A stretch of 64,000 bases of DNA from Deefgea piscis (GTDB lineage Bacteria; Pseudomonadota; Gammaproteobacteria; Burkholderiales; Chitinibacteraceae), in the NCBI RefSeq assembly GCF_019665785.1, contig NZ_CP081149.1, positions 744,001-808,000 of the forward strand, in the 5' to 3' direction. A program made the position numbers and the translations under genes. The stretch's first letter is position 1. Each line of letters opens with the position of its first letter. Below, piece after piece: positions 30,002 through 39,765 of the stretch. The notes under the pieces were generated by a model. It made no database searches. It worked only from the letters and a program-made list of their open reading frames with translations, and had not been told where the DNA came from.

Positions 30002-31066
30002 ATGTCTCGAATTATGTTGGCGTACTTAGCAAGTTGGCAGCATTGTGATATCAGTGCTTTGCCGGTAGAAAAGTTAACGCATCTTTGTTATGCCTTTGCC
30101 AAAGTAGTGGATGGCGAAGTGATTGAGCAAGATGCTGCTGATCCACAGCTTAGTAATGAAGCGTATTGTCAGAAAATATGCGCGCAATTGCAGCAATTAA
30201 AACTTAGAAATCCAGCATTAAAAATCTTGATATCGATTGGCGGCTGGGGGGCTGATGGTTTTTCTGATGCTGCGTTAACCGAGACATCACGTGAGCAATT
30301 TAGCCGTTCGACACTGCGCTTTATGCAGAAATATCAATTTGATGGTATTGATTTGGATTGGGAATATCCAAGCAATGCGATGGCAGGCATTAAAGCGCGA
30401 CCAGAAGATCGGCAGAATTTTACTTTAATGCTGAGCTCATTACGGATTCATTTAGATGAGGCCTCCGCGCAAATGGAAGGTAACCCCCCCTATTTGCTAA
30501 CCATTGCTGCCGGGGTAGGTACATATTATTTGGAGGGCGTTGAGCTCGAGAAAGTCGCGGCGCAGTGCGACTTTATTAACTTGATGACTTACGATTTTTA
30601 TAATGGTTGGGCCACTCGTGCAGGGCATCATGCTAATTTATTGACCGCTGCGCATGATCCTAGTGGTGATAGTGCTGACCGAGGTGTGCAGCTTTTTCTC
30701 GATCATGGTGTTGCTGCAGAAAAAATGGTATTGGGTTGTCCATTTTATGGCCGTAGTTTATTGGGTGTGGCAAGTCCTGGTTTAGGCGCTGAGGGGCGTG
30801 CGCAATCGAATGGTACGCATAGTTATTACAAAATTGCGCATGAGCTTATCCCTAGCGGTCGTTTTACTCGGCATTGGGACGAATCAGCACAAGCGCCATG
30901 GTTGTTTGATGGCGATGAATTTATTAGTTATGAAGATGTTGAGTCGATAGCCCTGAAAGGACAATATGTGAAACAGCACGGCTTAGCTGGTGCTATGTTT
31001 TGGGAGTACACTGAAGATCAAAGTAACGTCTTATTGGATGCATTGTGGCAATCTTTACAAGATTAA
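30002..31066 (+). CDS. GH18 family glycosidase (chitinase-like)
   Basis: A glycoside hydrolase family 18 TIM-barrel enzyme, the family of chitinases. The active-site motif DGIDLDWE (residues 114-121) is intact, with the catalytic acid at Glu121; the ILISIGGWG strand (about 75-83) and the terminal Trp in AMFWEYTED are also present. No signal peptide follows the ATG at 30002 (MSRIMLAYLASWQHCD), and no chitin-binding or linker domain is seen, so an intracellular role on imported chito-oligosaccharides is likely. GAGG lies about seven bases before the start. About 354 residues. Confidence 0.87.
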   Translation: MSRIMLAYLASWQHCDISALPVEKLTHLCYAFAKVVDGEVIEQDAADPQLSNEAYCQKICAQLQQLKLRNPALKILISIGGWGADGFSDAALTETSREQFSRSTLRFMQKYQFDGIDLDWEYPSNAMAGIKARPEDRQNFTLMLSSLRIHLDEASAQMEGNPPYLLTIAAGVGTYYLEGVELEKVAAQCDFINLMTYDFYNGWATRAGHHANLLTAAHDPSGDSADRGVQLFLDHGVAAEKMVLGCPFYGRSLLGVASPGLGAEGRAQSNGTHSYYKIAHELIPSGRFTRHWDESAQAPWLFDGDEFISYEDVESIALKGQYVKQHGLAGAMFWEYTEDQSNVLLDALWQSLQD

Positions 31067-31127
31067 TTGTTGGTATATACCTGTATCCAATATTTTGTAA
31101 GGATTTGCTTCATATACCTATGGAGTT

Positions 31128-31619
31128 ATGATTGTGCTTAGCATACCGTCTGATGCAGTGATTGCGACGCCTTTTGGGCGAGTTGGTTTGAGCTTGAATG
31201 GGGACTTTTTAAGCGCAGTGGATTTTCTGGTTGCCCAAACGCCATTACAAGCAGGTCATCACCCCTTATTGCAAGAGGCAAAACGGCAGATTTTGGCTTA
31301 TTTTAATGAGCCTAAATTTGTTTTTGATTTGCCTTATCAACTCAATGGTACACCGCATCAACTGAAAGTATGGCAAGCCATCGCAGAGATTCCAGCGGGT
31401 GAAGTGCTGACTTACTCCGAGATTGCTCGGCGTTGTACATCAAGCCCACGGGCGATTGGTGGTGCCTGCGGGCGTAACCCGATTCCATTGGTGATTCCTT
31501 GTCATCGAGTGGTGGCTATGCATGGACTTGGCGGTTTTAATGCCAACCGAAATGGCCTTGATTGGTTGCCGATCAAGCGCTGGTTATTACAGCATGAAGG
31601 TGTAATTGATGGCCAATAA
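31128..31619 (+). CDS. ogt: Methylated-DNA--protein-cysteine methyltransferase
   Basis: A suicide repair protein that transfers the alkyl group from O6-methylguanine (and O4-methylthymine) to its own Cys. The active site is IPCHRV (Cys about residue 125), with the helix-turn-helix recognition RAIGGACGRNP just before it and GLGGFNANRNGLDWLPIKRWLL after it. Ogt-like length, 163 residues, without the Ada regulatory domain. GGAG is about five bases before the ATG. Its 3' end overlaps the xerD start. Confidence 0.92.
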   Translation: MIVLSIPSDAVIATPFGRVGLSLNGDFLSAVDFLVAQTPLQAGHHPLLQEAKRQILAYFNEPKFVFDLPYQLNGTPHQLKVWQAIAEIPAGEVLTYSEIARRCTSSPRAIGGACGRNPIPLVIPCHRVVAMHGLGGFNANRNGLDWLPIKRWLLQHEGVIDGQ

Positions 31620-32538
31620 AGCGCCTTTGCCAATGATCGCCGATAGTGAGATGGCGTTGATTAATCAGTTTTTAGACGCGATTTGGCTCGGAGATGGTTT
31701 GGCGAGCAACACCATTGAGAGTTATCGTCGAGATTTACTGATTTGGGCTGATTGGCTCGCCAGTGAGCGTGAACAAGGTTTATTGACTGCTGATCGAGAT
31801 GCGATGCAGGCATTTTTAGCTCGGCAATCGCGCGATATGAAGGCATCGACTTTAGCGCGGCGAATGGCCAGCTTGCGTAAATTTTATCGGCAAGCATTGC
31901 TTATTAGCCAGATTACTGTCGACCCAACCGCTGAATTAAGCTCGCCACGTCGAGTTCGACCATTACCTAAAGCCTTACCAGAGGCGAGTATTGCGGCCTT
32001 ATTAGCCGCTCCAGACGTCAATCTTGCTGCCGGTTTGCGCGATCGAGCCATGCTTGAATTAATGTATGCCACAGGATTACGCGTGACCGAGTTGGTTGAG
32101 CTGTCGGTAAATCAGCTTTTCTTACGTGAAAAATATATTCGGGTTATGAATGGTAAAGGCGGAAAACAGCGTTTAGTACCTATTGGTGAGTGGGCGGCAC
32201 AATGGCTCAGTCGTTACCTGACTGAGGCGCGTTTATTGCTGCTTAAAAATGCCGCGCAAGCCACGTTGTTTTTAAATCAACGTGGCGAGCCACTTACTCG
32301 GCAAGGCTGCTGGTTTATTATTAAACAATATGCAGTACAGGCAAATATTCCGGCAGAACTACTTAGCCCGCATGTTTTACGGCATGCATTTGCCACTCAT
32401 TTACTGAACCATGGCGCTGATTTGCGGGTGGTACAGATGTTACTGGGCCATTCTGACATAACAACAACTCAAATTTACACGCAGGTTGCATCAGCCAGAT
32501 TGAAAACATTGCATCAAACTAACCACCCAAGAGGGTAA
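31609..32538 (+). CDS. xerD: Site-specific tyrosine recombinase XerD
   Basis: XerD works with XerC at dif to resolve chromosome dimers under FtsK control. The N-terminal SAM-like domain (about residues 10-100) is followed by the catalytic domain with Arg in TGLRVTELVELS, Lys in NGKGGKQR, the HxxR of HVLRHAFATHLLNHGADLRVVQ, His in LLGHSDITTTQIYT and the nucleophile Tyr in that last segment. The sequence around LLGHSDITTTQIYT is XerD-like. The ATG at 31609 overlaps the ogt stop; a TTG lies one codon before. No integron or phage genes flank it, so it is the house-keeping enzyme. Confidence 0.92.
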   Translation: MANKAPLPMIADSEMALINQFLDAIWLGDGLASNTIESYRRDLLIWADWLASEREQGLLTADRDAMQAFLARQSRDMKASTLARRMASLRKFYRQALLISQITVDPTAELSSPRRVRPLPKALPEASIAALLAAPDVNLAAGLRDRAMLELMYATGLRVTELVELSVNQLFLREKYIRVMNGKGGKQRLVPIGEWAAQWLSRYLTEARLLLLKNAAQATLFLNQRGEPLTRQGCWFIIKQYAVQANIPAELLSPHVLRHAFATHLLNHGADLRVVQMLLGHSDITTTQIYTQVASARLKTLHQTNHPRG

Positions 32539-32612
32539 ATGATTTGCTCTTTTATACATATCAGATAGTCTTTTGATGTTGCCACTCAGTGGCACTTACA
32601 TTGGAGATTAAG

Positions 32613-33443
32613 ATGGATACAAGCTTGATTAGCAAATATCAAGATATCATCATGGGATATGTTGCTGAGTTTGGTGTAAAAATTATCGCCGGTATTGCTT
32701 TTTGGGTTATCGGTCGCTGGCTTATTGGCATGGTGGTGCGGTTTATTCAAGCCGGTTTAGTCCGGCAAAAAGTCGATGCCACTGTTTTACGCTATGTTGG
32801 CTCTGCTGTGACCGTCTTGTTGAATGTGTTGTTAGTGATTGGTATTTTGGGTTACTTCGGCATTCAAACCACGACTTTTGCGGCTTTACTTGCAGCTGTG
32901 GGTCTTGCTGTCGGTATGGCGTGGTCAGGGTTGTTGGCTAATTTTGCTGGTGGGGCATTTTTAATTGTATTACGGCCCTTTAAAGTCGGAGACATGATCA
33001 CTGCGGGTGGGGTAACGGGTGTAGTACATGAAGTGGGGTTATTTTCTTCAACAATTATGACGCCAGATAATGTGCTGACTTTTGTCGGTAACAATAAAAT
33101 ATTTACTGATAACATTCAAAACTACACCGCAACTAAATATCGTCGAGTGGATTTGAAAGCGCAGCTCTCTGGTGCCGCTGATGCGGAAAAAGCGATTGCC
33201 TTGCTGAAAGAAGCGATTGCGAAGATTCCAAATGTGATGGTTGAGCCCGGTGTTGAGGTTGAAGTACTTGAGTTTCAACTCGTTGGCCCAGTACTGGCCG
33301 TGCGTCCATATTGCCATAATGATCATTATTGGCAAGTTTACTTCCAAGCAAATAAAGCGATTTTAGATACCTTGGCGACATTTCCAGCACCGACGCCATC
33401 GCACTTGGTGGTGGTTCAGCAAAAAGAAAATACGGCACAATAA
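32613..33443 (+). CDS. mscS: MscS-family mechanosensitive channel (small form)
   Basis: A 276-residue channel that closely follows E. coli MscS. Three transmembrane helices precede the pore helix (FAALLAAVGLAVGMAWSGLLANFAGGAFLIVLRPFKVGD, about residues 90-128, Ala/Gly packing), followed by the beta domain (VGLFSSTIMTPDNVLTFVGNNKI) and the C-terminal alpha-beta vestibule. GGAG lies seven bases before the ATG at 32613, which excludes the in-frame upstream ATG at 32589. It ends at a bidirectional terminator shared with clpA. Confidence 0.92.
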   Translation: MDTSLISKYQDIIMGYVAEFGVKIIAGIAFWVIGRWLIGMVVRFIQAGLVRQKVDATVLRYVGSAVTVLLNVLLVIGILGYFGIQTTTFAALLAAVGLAVGMAWSGLLANFAGGAFLIVLRPFKVGDMITAGGVTGVVHEVGLFSSTIMTPDNVLTFVGNNKIFTDNIQNYTATKYRRVDLKAQLSGAADAEKAIALLKEAIAKIPNVMVEPGVEVEVLEFQLVGPVLAVRPYCHNDHYWQVYFQANKAILDTLATFPAPTPSHLVVVQQKENTAQ

Positions 33444-33464
33444 AACAATTTGGCACGACATAAT

Positions 33465-33499
33465 AAAAAACCCGCAGATTTTAAGTCTGCGGGTTTTTT
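33465..33499. terminator. Bidirectional terminator between mscS and clpA
   Basis: Perfect 14-bp stem AAAAAACCCGCAGA (33465-33478) / TCTGCGGGTTTTTT (33486-33499). Confidence 0.9.
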
Positions 33500-33517
33500 A
33501 TTACATGAGAGCTGGTA

Positions 33518-35782
33518 TTAAGCTGAAACCTTTTCTCGCTCAGGTAGATTGAGCAATACCTTGCCATCATTATCAATATCAATGGTGACTTGTCCACCGC
33601 CAGCTAAACGTCCAAATAACAACTCATCGGCTAGTGCTTTGCGAATGGTATCTTGAATCAACCTAGCCATTGGGCGCGCGCCCATTTGCGGGTCAAAACC
33701 GTGTTTGGCTAGGTAGTCTTTGAGAGCATCTGTGAAATGCGCTTCGACTTTTTTCTCGTGCAATTGTGCTTCGAGTTGCATGAGGAATTTTTCGACCACT
33801 TGCAAAATGATGCTATGCGTTAATGAAGCAAAAGGAATGATGGCATCAATGCGATTGCGAAACTCTGGCGTAAACAGGCGCTTGATTTCTTGCATTTCAT
33901 CGCCCGCTTCTTTTTTATTGGTAAAGCCAATGGTAGATTTACCCAGCATTTCGGCACCAGCATTGGTGGTCATAATAATGACGACATTCCGAAAATCGGC
34001 TTTACGGCCATTATTGTCGGTGAGGGTGCCATGATCCATCACCTGCAACAAAACGTTATAAATATCCGGATGTGCTTTTTCGATTTCGTCCAATAATAAA
34101 ATCGAGTAGGGATGTTTATTTACGGCTTCAGTGAGTAAACCACCTTGTTCATAACCAACATATCCCGGTGGCGCACCGATTAAACGACTAACAGCGTGCC
34201 GTTCCATATATTCAGACATATCAAAACGAATCAGCTCGATGCCCATCGTATAGGCTAATTGACGGGCAACCTCAGTTTTGCCAACGCCTGTTGGCCCAGA
34301 AAATAAGAATGAGCCGATGGGCTTCAACGGATTGCCTAAGCCAGCTCGAGCCATTTTGATCGATGTAGCGAGCACTTCAATCGCTTTTTCTTGGCCAAAA
34401 ACGACATTACGTAAATCACGCTCGAGTGTTTTCAGCGTGTCTTTATCATTACTCGATACCGATTTAGGCGGAATCCGAGCAATTTTAGCAATAATGTCTT
34501 CGATTTCACCTTTGCCAATGGTTTTCTTTTGTTTTGAACGCGGTAATATTTTTTGCGCAGCGCCAGCTTCATCAATCACATCAATGGCTTTATCTGGTAA
34601 ATGGCGATCATTGATGTATTTTGCAGACAATTCTGCTGCAGTGCTGAGTGCCGCTTGGGTGTATTTCACACCATGGTGCTGTTCAAATTTATCTTTCAAA
34701 CCTTTTAAAATTTCAATGGTTTGCTCAATACTCGGTTCAACCACATCGATTTTTTGGAATCGACGTGATAAGGCATTATCTTTTTCAAAGATACCGCGAT
34801 ATTCATTGTAGGTGGTGGCACCAATGCATTTTAAAGTGCCATTGGATAACGCCGGTTTCAGTAGGTTTGACGCATCAAGTGTGCCACCAGAAGCCGCACC
34901 AGCACCAACGAGCGTATGAATTTCATCAATAAATAGGATGGCATTGCGCTCGTCTGCGAGTTGTTTAATGACTGCTTTGAGGCGTTGCTCAAAATCACCG
35001 CGATATTTGGTGCCGGCTAAGAGTGCGCCCATATCTAGCGTATAGACCGTGGCATCGGCCAGAATATCAGGAACTTGTCCTTCGACGATGCAACGCGCCA
35101 AGCCATCGGCAATAGCGGTTTTTCCTACGCCCGCTTCGCCGACGAGGAGTGGGTTATTTTTGCGGCGACGGCATAAAGTTTGAATGACGCGTTCAAGCTC
35201 AGCATCGCGACCAATGAGCGGGTCTATTTTTCCGGCTAGAGCCTGCTCATTCATATTTTGGGTGTAGCTTTCTAATGCGCCCCCAGGCGTAGCCTCTGTT
35301 TCTCCATCCTCATTGGGCTCGGCACGAGGCGTTGCCGGTTGGCTACTGGCTGATTTACTAATGCCATGGGCAATGTAATTGACCACATCAAGACGGGTAA
35401 TACCTTGCTGATGCAGAAAATACACGGCGTGACTGTCTTTTTCGCCAAAAATAGCCACTAGCACATTAGCGCCAGTGACTTCTTTTTTGCCAGAGGATTG
35501 GACGTGCAAAATCGCGCGCTGAATGACGCGTTGAAAGCCGATTGTGGGCTGGGTTTCAACTTCGCTCGTACCTGAAACCACGGGCGTATGCTCAGTGACA
35601 AAATCCCCAAGCTGGCGGCGCAGCTCATCTAAGTTGGCGCCACACGCTTTAATAACGTCAATGGCAGAAGGATTGTCGAGCAGAGCTAGCAATAAATGCT
35701 CCACAGTAATGTATTCGTGGCGCTTTTGTCTGGCATCCATAAACGCCATGTGCAGACTAACTTCAAGTTCTTGGGCGATCAT
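33518..35782 (-). CDS. clpA: ATP-dependent Clp protease ATP-binding subunit ClpA
   Basis: An AAA+ unfoldase that feeds substrates, including N-degron proteins from ClpS, into ClpP. An N-domain (about residues 1-145) with two Clp-N repeats is followed by two AAA+ modules with Walker A motifs GEAGVGKTA (about 213) and [10 protein letters not shown] (about 495), Walker B IDEIHTL and LLDEIEKA, and a C-terminal D2-small domain. The ClpP-docking IGF loop is present in KSTIGFTNK (about residue 617). The ATG at 35782 ([10 protein letters not shown]) aligns with E. coli ClpA and overlaps the clpS stop. About 754 residues. Confidence 0.96.
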   Translation of the reverse strand: MIAQELEVSLHMAFMDARQKRHEYITVEHLLLALLDNPSAIDVIKACGANLDELRRQLGDFVTEHTPVVSGTSEVETQPTIGFQRVIQRAILHVQSSGKKEVTGANVLVAIFGEKDSHAVYFLHQQGITRLDVVNYIAHGISKSASSQPATPRAEPNEDGETEATPGGALESYTQNMNEQALAGKIDPLIGRDAELERVIQTLCRRRKNNPLLVGEAGVGKTAIADGLARCIVEGQVPDILADATVYTLDMGALLAGTKYRGDFEQRLKAVIKQLADERNAILFIDEIHTLVGAGAASGGTLDASNLLKPALSNGTLKCIGATTYNEYRGIFEKDNALSRRFQKIDVVEPSIEQTIEILKGLKDKFEQHHGVKYTQAALSTAAELSAKYINDRHLPDKAIDVIDEAGAAQKILPRSKQKKTIGKGEIEDIIAKIARIPPKSVSSNDKDTLKTLERDLRNVVFGQEKAIEVLATSIKMARAGLGNPLKPIGSFLFSGPTGVGKTEVARQLAYTMGIELIRFDMSEYMERHAVSRLIGAPPGYVGYEQGGLLTEAVNKHPYSILLLDEIEKAHPDIYNVLLQVMDHGTLTDNNGRKADFRNVVIIMTTNAGAEMLGKSTIGFTNKKEAGDEMQEIKRLFTPEFRNRIDAIIPFASLTHSIILQVVEKFLMQLEAQLHEKKVEAHFTDALKDYLAKHGFDPQMGARPMARLIQDTIRKALADELLFGRLAGGGQVTIDIDNDGKVLLNLPEREKVSA

Positions 35783-36090
35783 TGACTCACCTCCATAATG
35801 CATTGCAACGGATGCTGATGCGCCCGAGCATACTGTGTAACTTCAGCTACTTTCGTTGCCGCGATATCTTGAGGATAAACCCCACAAATACCACGACCCT
35901 CAGTGTGGACTTTCAGCATAATTTGGTTGGCCTTTTCGCTTGGCATTGCAAAAAAATGCTGTAACACATCAATCACGAAGTCCATTGGAGTGTAATCGTC
36001 ATTGAGTAGCACCACCTGCCACATCGGTGGTGGTGCAGTTCGAACTGCTGCGTCTTTGAGTTCGGTATCGTTCTGATGCTGGATCGCCAT
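35779..36090 (-). CDS. clpS: ClpAP adaptor protein ClpS
   Basis: This adaptor binds N-end-rule substrates and presents them to ClpA. The signature [22 protein letters not shown] (about residues 26-47) contains the N-degron pocket residues (Asn-Asp-Asp and Met), and [17 protein letters not shown] follows. 103 residues, with the usual variable N-terminal tail. It is co-transcribed with clpA (four-base overlap) and divergent from the cold-shock gene. clpP is not in the window. Confidence 0.96.
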   Translation of the reverse strand: MAIQHQNDTELKDAAVRTAPPPMWQVVLLNDDYTPMDFVIDVLQHFFAMPSEKANQIMLKVHTEGRGICGVYPQDIAATKVAEVTQYARAHQHPLQCIMEVSQ

Positions 36091-36329
36091 TGTTTTATCT
36101 TAGTCCCTATTCAATCTTTATTTTGGCGCTCACCACGATTTTTTCAAGCGTGAATGCAATACCACAGTGTGCCGCGTATCTATTATTTATGCTTGACCTT
36201 ATATGTCAAAGTGGCGTAAAAAGTTATACATGTTTGTTTTGGGATGCCCACGACAAACCGGTTTACCGGTTTTGTACTTTAGTACGATCGGCAATTTATT
36301 TTATTTTTGTTATTCAGGATGTCCTCAAC
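36091..36329 (+). promoter_or_regulatory. Promoter and long leader of the cold-shock gene
   Basis: This 239-base region between divergent clpS and the cold-shock gene has a possible -35 TTGACC (36193-36198) about 18 bases before a weak TAAAAA. Two short tandem hairpins follow: ACCGG/CCGGT (about 36258-36271) and GTAC/GTAC (about 36275-36286). Cold-shock genes commonly have long structured leaders. The promoter call is weak. Confidence 0.35.
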
Positions 36330-36533
36330 ATGGCATTAGGTACTGTTAAGTGGTTCAATGATTCTAAAGGCTTTGGCTTTATTACTCCAGACGAAGGCGG
36401 CGAAGATCTTTTCGCTCACTTCTCTGCGATCAACATGCCAGGCTTCAAAACATTGAAAGAAGGCCAACGTGTCTCTTTCGATATCACTCAAGGTCAGAAA
36501 GGCAAGCAAGCTGGTAACATCCAAGCTGCTTAA
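36330..36533 (+). CDS. cspA: Cold-shock domain protein (CspA family)
   Basis: A 67-residue single-stranded nucleic-acid-binding protein with an OB fold. RNP1 KGFGFI (residues about 13-18) and RNP2 DLFAHF (about 26-31) are intact, starting from [11 protein letters not shown]. It acts as an RNA chaperone. The ATG at 36330 is the canonical start; frames extending upstream run into the leader. It is monocistronic with a UUCG-capped terminator. Confidence 0.95.
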   Translation: MALGTVKWFNDSKGFGFITPDEGGEDLFAHFSAINMPGFKTLKEGQRVSFDITQGQKGKQAGNIQAA

Positions 36534-36554
36534 TTTTCGCTTTAAGTGAAAAAC

Positions 36555-36579
36555 AAAAACCCGCTTCGGCGGGTTTTTT
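36555..36579 (+). terminator. Terminator of the cold-shock gene
   Basis: AAAAACCCGC (36555-36564) / GCGGGTTTTTT (36569-36579), with a TTCG tetraloop. Confidence 0.92.
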
Positions 36580-36613
36580 GTTGTGGAGTGACGCAAATTT
36601 TGTACATAAAAGT

Positions 36614-36643
36614 AAAAAACCCCTGCCATTGACAGGGGTTTTA
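36614..36643. terminator. Terminator of icd (bidirectional)
   Basis: AAAACCCCTG (36616-36625) / CAGGGGTTTT (36633-36642) with a seven-base loop, 20 bases after the icd stop on the minus strand. Confidence 0.88.
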
Positions 36644-36663
36644 ATATCAAACACGCATTGTGT

Positions 36664-37887
36664 TTACATGCGTTCGATCATGGCTTTACCGAAGGCCGAG
36701 CAAGATACTTCTTCAGCGTCGTCCATCAAGCGAGCGAAGTCATAAGTCACTTGCTTGTCGGCAATGGCTTTGCCCATTGATTCGATGATTTTGTCAGCAG
36801 CTTCAGTCCAGCCCATGTGACGCAACATCATTTCAGCCGACAAGATGATTGAACCTGGGTTCACTTTATCTTGGCCAGCGTATTTTGGTGCCGTGCCGTG
36901 CGTAGCTTCAAAGCAAGCGATGTTGTCAGACAAGTTCGCGCCTGGAGCTATACCGATACCACCCACTTCTGCGGCCAAGGCATCAGAAATGTAGTCGCCG
37001 TTTAGATTTAATGTGGCAATCACATCGTAATCTGCTGGACGCAACAAAATTTGTTGCAAGAATGCATCAGCGATCACGTCTTTGATGACGATACCGTTTG
37101 GTAGTTGCATCCATGGGCCACCGTCGATCTCAACCGCGCCGAATTCATTTTTCGCGAGTTCATAGCCCCAAGTACGGAACATGCCTTCGGTAAACTTCAT
37201 GATGTTACCTTTGTGAACCAAGGTAACACTGCGACGGTTGTTGTCGATAGCGTATTGGATGGCTTTGCGAACCAGACGCTCAGTACCTTCTTTCGATACC
37301 GGTTTGATACCGATCGATGAAGTTTCTGGGAAACGGATTTTAGTTACGCCCATTTCTTTTTGTAAGAATTCGATAACTTTTTTCGCACCTTCAGACTCAG
37401 CGTCCCATTCAATACCGGCGTAGATGTCTTCGGTATTTTCACGGAAGATCGTCATGTCAACGCGTTCTGGGTGCTTCACTGGCGATGGTACGCCTTGGAA
37501 GTAGCGCACTGGGCGTAAGCAAACGTAAAGATCCAAGTTTTGACGCAATGCCACGTTCAATGAACGGATGCCGCCGCCTACTGGCGTTGCCAATGGGCCT
37601 TTAATTGAAACCACGTATTCTTTTAAGGCATCGAGGGTTTCTTGTGGCAGATATGAGCCATCAGCGTACAATTTAGAGGCTTTCTCGCCGCAATAGATTT
37701 CCATCCAGTGGATTTTACGGTCGTCGCCGTAGCACTTTTTCACAGCGGCATCGACAACATCGATCATTACTGGGGTGATATCCACGCCAATACCATCACC
37801 TTCGATAAATGGGATGATAGGATTGTTTGGCGTTGCTAGGTTAGGAACGATCTTTTCGCCCCCTTGTGGGACTTTGATTAGACTCAT
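36664..37887 (-). CDS. icd: Isocitrate dehydrogenase (NADP+)
   Basis: A TCA-cycle enzyme converting isocitrate to 2-oxoglutarate. The E. coli-like sequence has [20 protein letters not shown] near residue 100, with the regulatory/substrate Ser, the Arg cluster for isocitrate, and the metal-binding LNGDYISD. The NADP-preferring region around [19 protein letters not shown] is present. The start [12 protein letters not shown] at 37887 is preferred over a start three codons upstream. 407 residues. It is monocistronic with its own terminator. Confidence 0.95.
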   Translation of the reverse strand: MSLIKVPQGGEKIVPNLATPNNPIIPFIEGDGIGVDITPVMIDVVDAAVKKCYGDDRKIHWMEIYCGEKASKLYADGSYLPQETLDALKEYVVSIKGPLATPVGGGIRSLNVALRQNLDLYVCLRPVRYFQGVPSPVKHPERVDMTIFRENTEDIYAGIEWDAESEGAKKVIEFLQKEMGVTKIRFPETSSIGIKPVSKEGTERLVRKAIQYAIDNNRRSVTLVHKGNIMKFTEGMFRTWGYELAKNEFGAVEIDGGPWMQLPNGIVIKDVIADAFLQQILLRPADYDVIATLNLNGDYISDALAAEVGGIGIAPGANLSDNIACFEATHGTAPKYAGQDKVNPGSIILSAEMMLRHMGWTEAADKIIESMGKAIADKQVTYDFARLMDDAEEVSCSAFGKAMIERM

Positions 37888-38018
37888 CGGGCACACCTGT
37901 GAATTCAGTGGTTGAAAACGTTCACCGCAAGCTTATTAAAGTTTTTGTCGCGGTAAAAACCGAACTATTATCACAGGTTTATCGCCATTCTGCCAAGATT
38001 TACTAGACAATTGTTGCC

Positions 38019-38642
38019 ATGCCTAAATTGATTTTATTTAACAAGCCTTACGGTGTTATTTGCCAGTTTTCACCGAGCCCACCGCATCAATGTTTGGCTG
38101 ATTACGTTTCCGTGAAAGCAGTCTATCCTGCTGGTCGTTTAGATACCGACTCAGAAGGGTTGCTCTTGCTTACGGGGGATGGTGCTTTACAGCACAAAAT
38201 TACCGACCCGAAGCATAAACTGGTTAAAACTTATTGGGTGCAAGTCGAAGGCATCCCCGACGATGCCGCGCTGGCGGCTTTGCGCGCGGGGGGCTTGGAT
38301 TTGGGTGATTTTAAAACGCAGCCCGCCGAGGCACGTCTAATTGAGCAACCTGAGTTAATCTGGCCACGCGTGCCGCCGATTCGTGAGCGTGCCGCGATTC
38401 CAACATCGTGGCTAGAAATAAAAATTTCCGAAGGCAAAAATCGTCAAGTACGGCGGATGACCGCGAAAGTAGGGTATCCAACGCTGCGTCTTATTCGTTA
38501 TGCGATAGGCGCTTATACCCTCGATGATATTGAATTGGGCAAGTGGATCGAAATGAGTGTGCCTGCGGTACATGTTCCGACACCAAAACCGGCCGGCAAA
38601 CCGAAACAACGCGGCCGCCGTGGACCAAATAAGGTACGTTAA
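38019..38642 (+). CDS. rluE: 23S rRNA pseudouridine synthase (RluE-type)
   Basis: A member of the RsuA/RluB/E/F pseudouridine synthase family; RluE isomerises U2457 of 23S rRNA. The catalytic Asp lies in AGRLDTDSEGLLLLT (residue about 42), with LFNKPYGV at the start and KNRQVRRMTAKVGYPTLRL near residues 140-158. No N-terminal S4 domain, consistent with RluE. The C-terminal tail is basic (KPAGKPKQRGRRGPNK). The gene ends at the next inverted-repeat element. Confidence 0.87.
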   Translation: MPKLILFNKPYGVICQFSPSPPHQCLADYVSVKAVYPAGRLDTDSEGLLLLTGDGALQHKITDPKHKLVKTYWVQVEGIPDDAALAALRAGGLDLGDFKTQPAEARLIEQPELIWPRVPPIRERAAIPTSWLEIKISEGKNRQVRRMTAKVGYPTLRLIRYAIGAYTLDDIELGKWIEMSVPAVHVPTPKPAGKPKQRGRRGPNKVR

Positions 38643-38664
38643 TGCTTCAAGAAAAAATCTTTCA

Positions 38665-38782
38665 ACGCAGAGGCGCAGAGACGCAGAGGAAAAGCAAGGG
38701 CGGGGAGTACCTCTGCATCGTCTCGCTGATTCCTGATGAAATTAGTGTTCATCTTTTTCTCCGCGCCTCTGCGTCTCTGCGT
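38665..38782. repeat. Inverted-repeat element before the RluA-family gene (CAGAG type)
   Basis: Arms ACGCAGAGGCGCAGAGACGC (38665-38684) and GCGCCTCTGCGTCTCTGCGT (38763-38782) pair over 20 positions with two mismatches across a 78-base loop. Both arms have internal CGCAGAG periodicity, related to the element at 11889-11970. Confidence 0.75.
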
Positions 38783-38807
38783 CGGATTTTCAATGCGAGG
38801 CCGATCA

Positions 38808-39743
38808 ATGGCTAAACCCATCGCGCCGATTCCGCATAAAGACGGCATCGCGCCGAGTTTTGTTGGTCTGCCACAAGGTGACTGGCCGCTGGTGCTGGAC
38901 TTTTTGATTGCGCGTTTTCCGCACGTCGCTGCGGACGATATCCGTGGCCGTTTGCTGCGCGGTGAAGTCGTCGATGAAGCTGGCACGCCGTATGGTGTCG
39001 ATTCTCCGTACCGTGCCGGTACGGTGCTGTGGTATTACCGACCGCAGCCCGAACCGCTCACCGTGCCATTTGCCGAAACCATTCTGTATCAAGACGATAT
39101 TTTGCTGGTGGTGGATAAACCGCACTTTCTACCGGTGACTCCCGTTGGGCGTTACGCGCTAGAAAATCTGCAAACACGTTTGCGGCAGCGTTTGGATAAT
39201 CCTGAAATTACCACCTTGCATCGGCTGGATAAAGAAACCGCAGGCGTAATTTTGTTTTGCCAACAGCCTGCGCATCGCCATGCTTATCACGCGCTATTTG
39301 AATCGCGGCAAGTGCAAAAAACCTATGAAGCCATCGCTGGATTTCGCCGCGATTTAGTTTTGCCCTATGTACATCACAGCCGTATCGAAAATCGTGATGA
39401 CGCATTTACCGTGCAGGAAGTTGTGGGCGCACCCAATAGTGAAACGGCAATTGAGCTGATTGAACAACGTGGCGAATATGCGCATTACCGTCTTGCGCCA
39501 CACACTGGGCGTAAACATCAGCTGCGTGTGCATCTGGCCGGATTGGGGATTCCGATCGTTAACGATGCATGGTATCCAGAGCTGATGCCTGATAAAGGCA
39601 ACGATTTCTCGTCGCCGCTGCAATTGTTGGCCAGAACGATTGAATTTGTCGACCCGATTACCGGCGAGGCGCGGCAGTTTAGCAGTCAGCGCGACTTAGT
39701 TTGGCCGGCGGCGCCATCATTGATAAACGTAGGGCTCGATTGA
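38808..39743 (+). CDS. RluA-family pseudouridine synthase
   Basis: A pseudouridine synthase of the RluA family acting on rRNA or tRNA. The catalytic motif is HRLDKETAGVILF (Asp about residue 139), preceded by LLVVDKPHFLPV and followed by HTGRKHQLRVHLAGLGIPIVND. An N-terminal segment (about residues 20-85) resembles an S4-like RNA-binding domain. The ATG at 38808 excludes the repeat arm that an earlier in-frame ATG would translate. It is the second pseudouridine synthase in a row; the exact target is not assigned. 311 residues. Confidence 0.85.
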   Translation: MAKPIAPIPHKDGIAPSFVGLPQGDWPLVLDFLIARFPHVAADDIRGRLLRGEVVDEAGTPYGVDSPYRAGTVLWYYRPQPEPLTVPFAETILYQDDILLVVDKPHFLPVTPVGRYALENLQTRLRQRLDNPEITTLHRLDKETAGVILFCQQPAHRHAYHALFESRQVQKTYEAIAGFRRDLVLPYVHHSRIENRDDAFTVQEVVGAPNSETAIELIEQRGEYAHYRLAPHTGRKHQLRVHLAGLGIPIVNDAWYPELMPDKGNDFSSPLQLLARTIEFVDPITGEARQFSSQRDLVWPAAPSLINVGLD

Positions 39744-39765
39744 GTAGCCAATAGACGCTAAGGCT

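Noticed and set aside
31609..32538. XerD as evidence of a mobile element or integron
   Set aside because: Its sequence and isolated position match the house-keeping dif recombinase; no attachment sites, cassettes or phage genes nearby.
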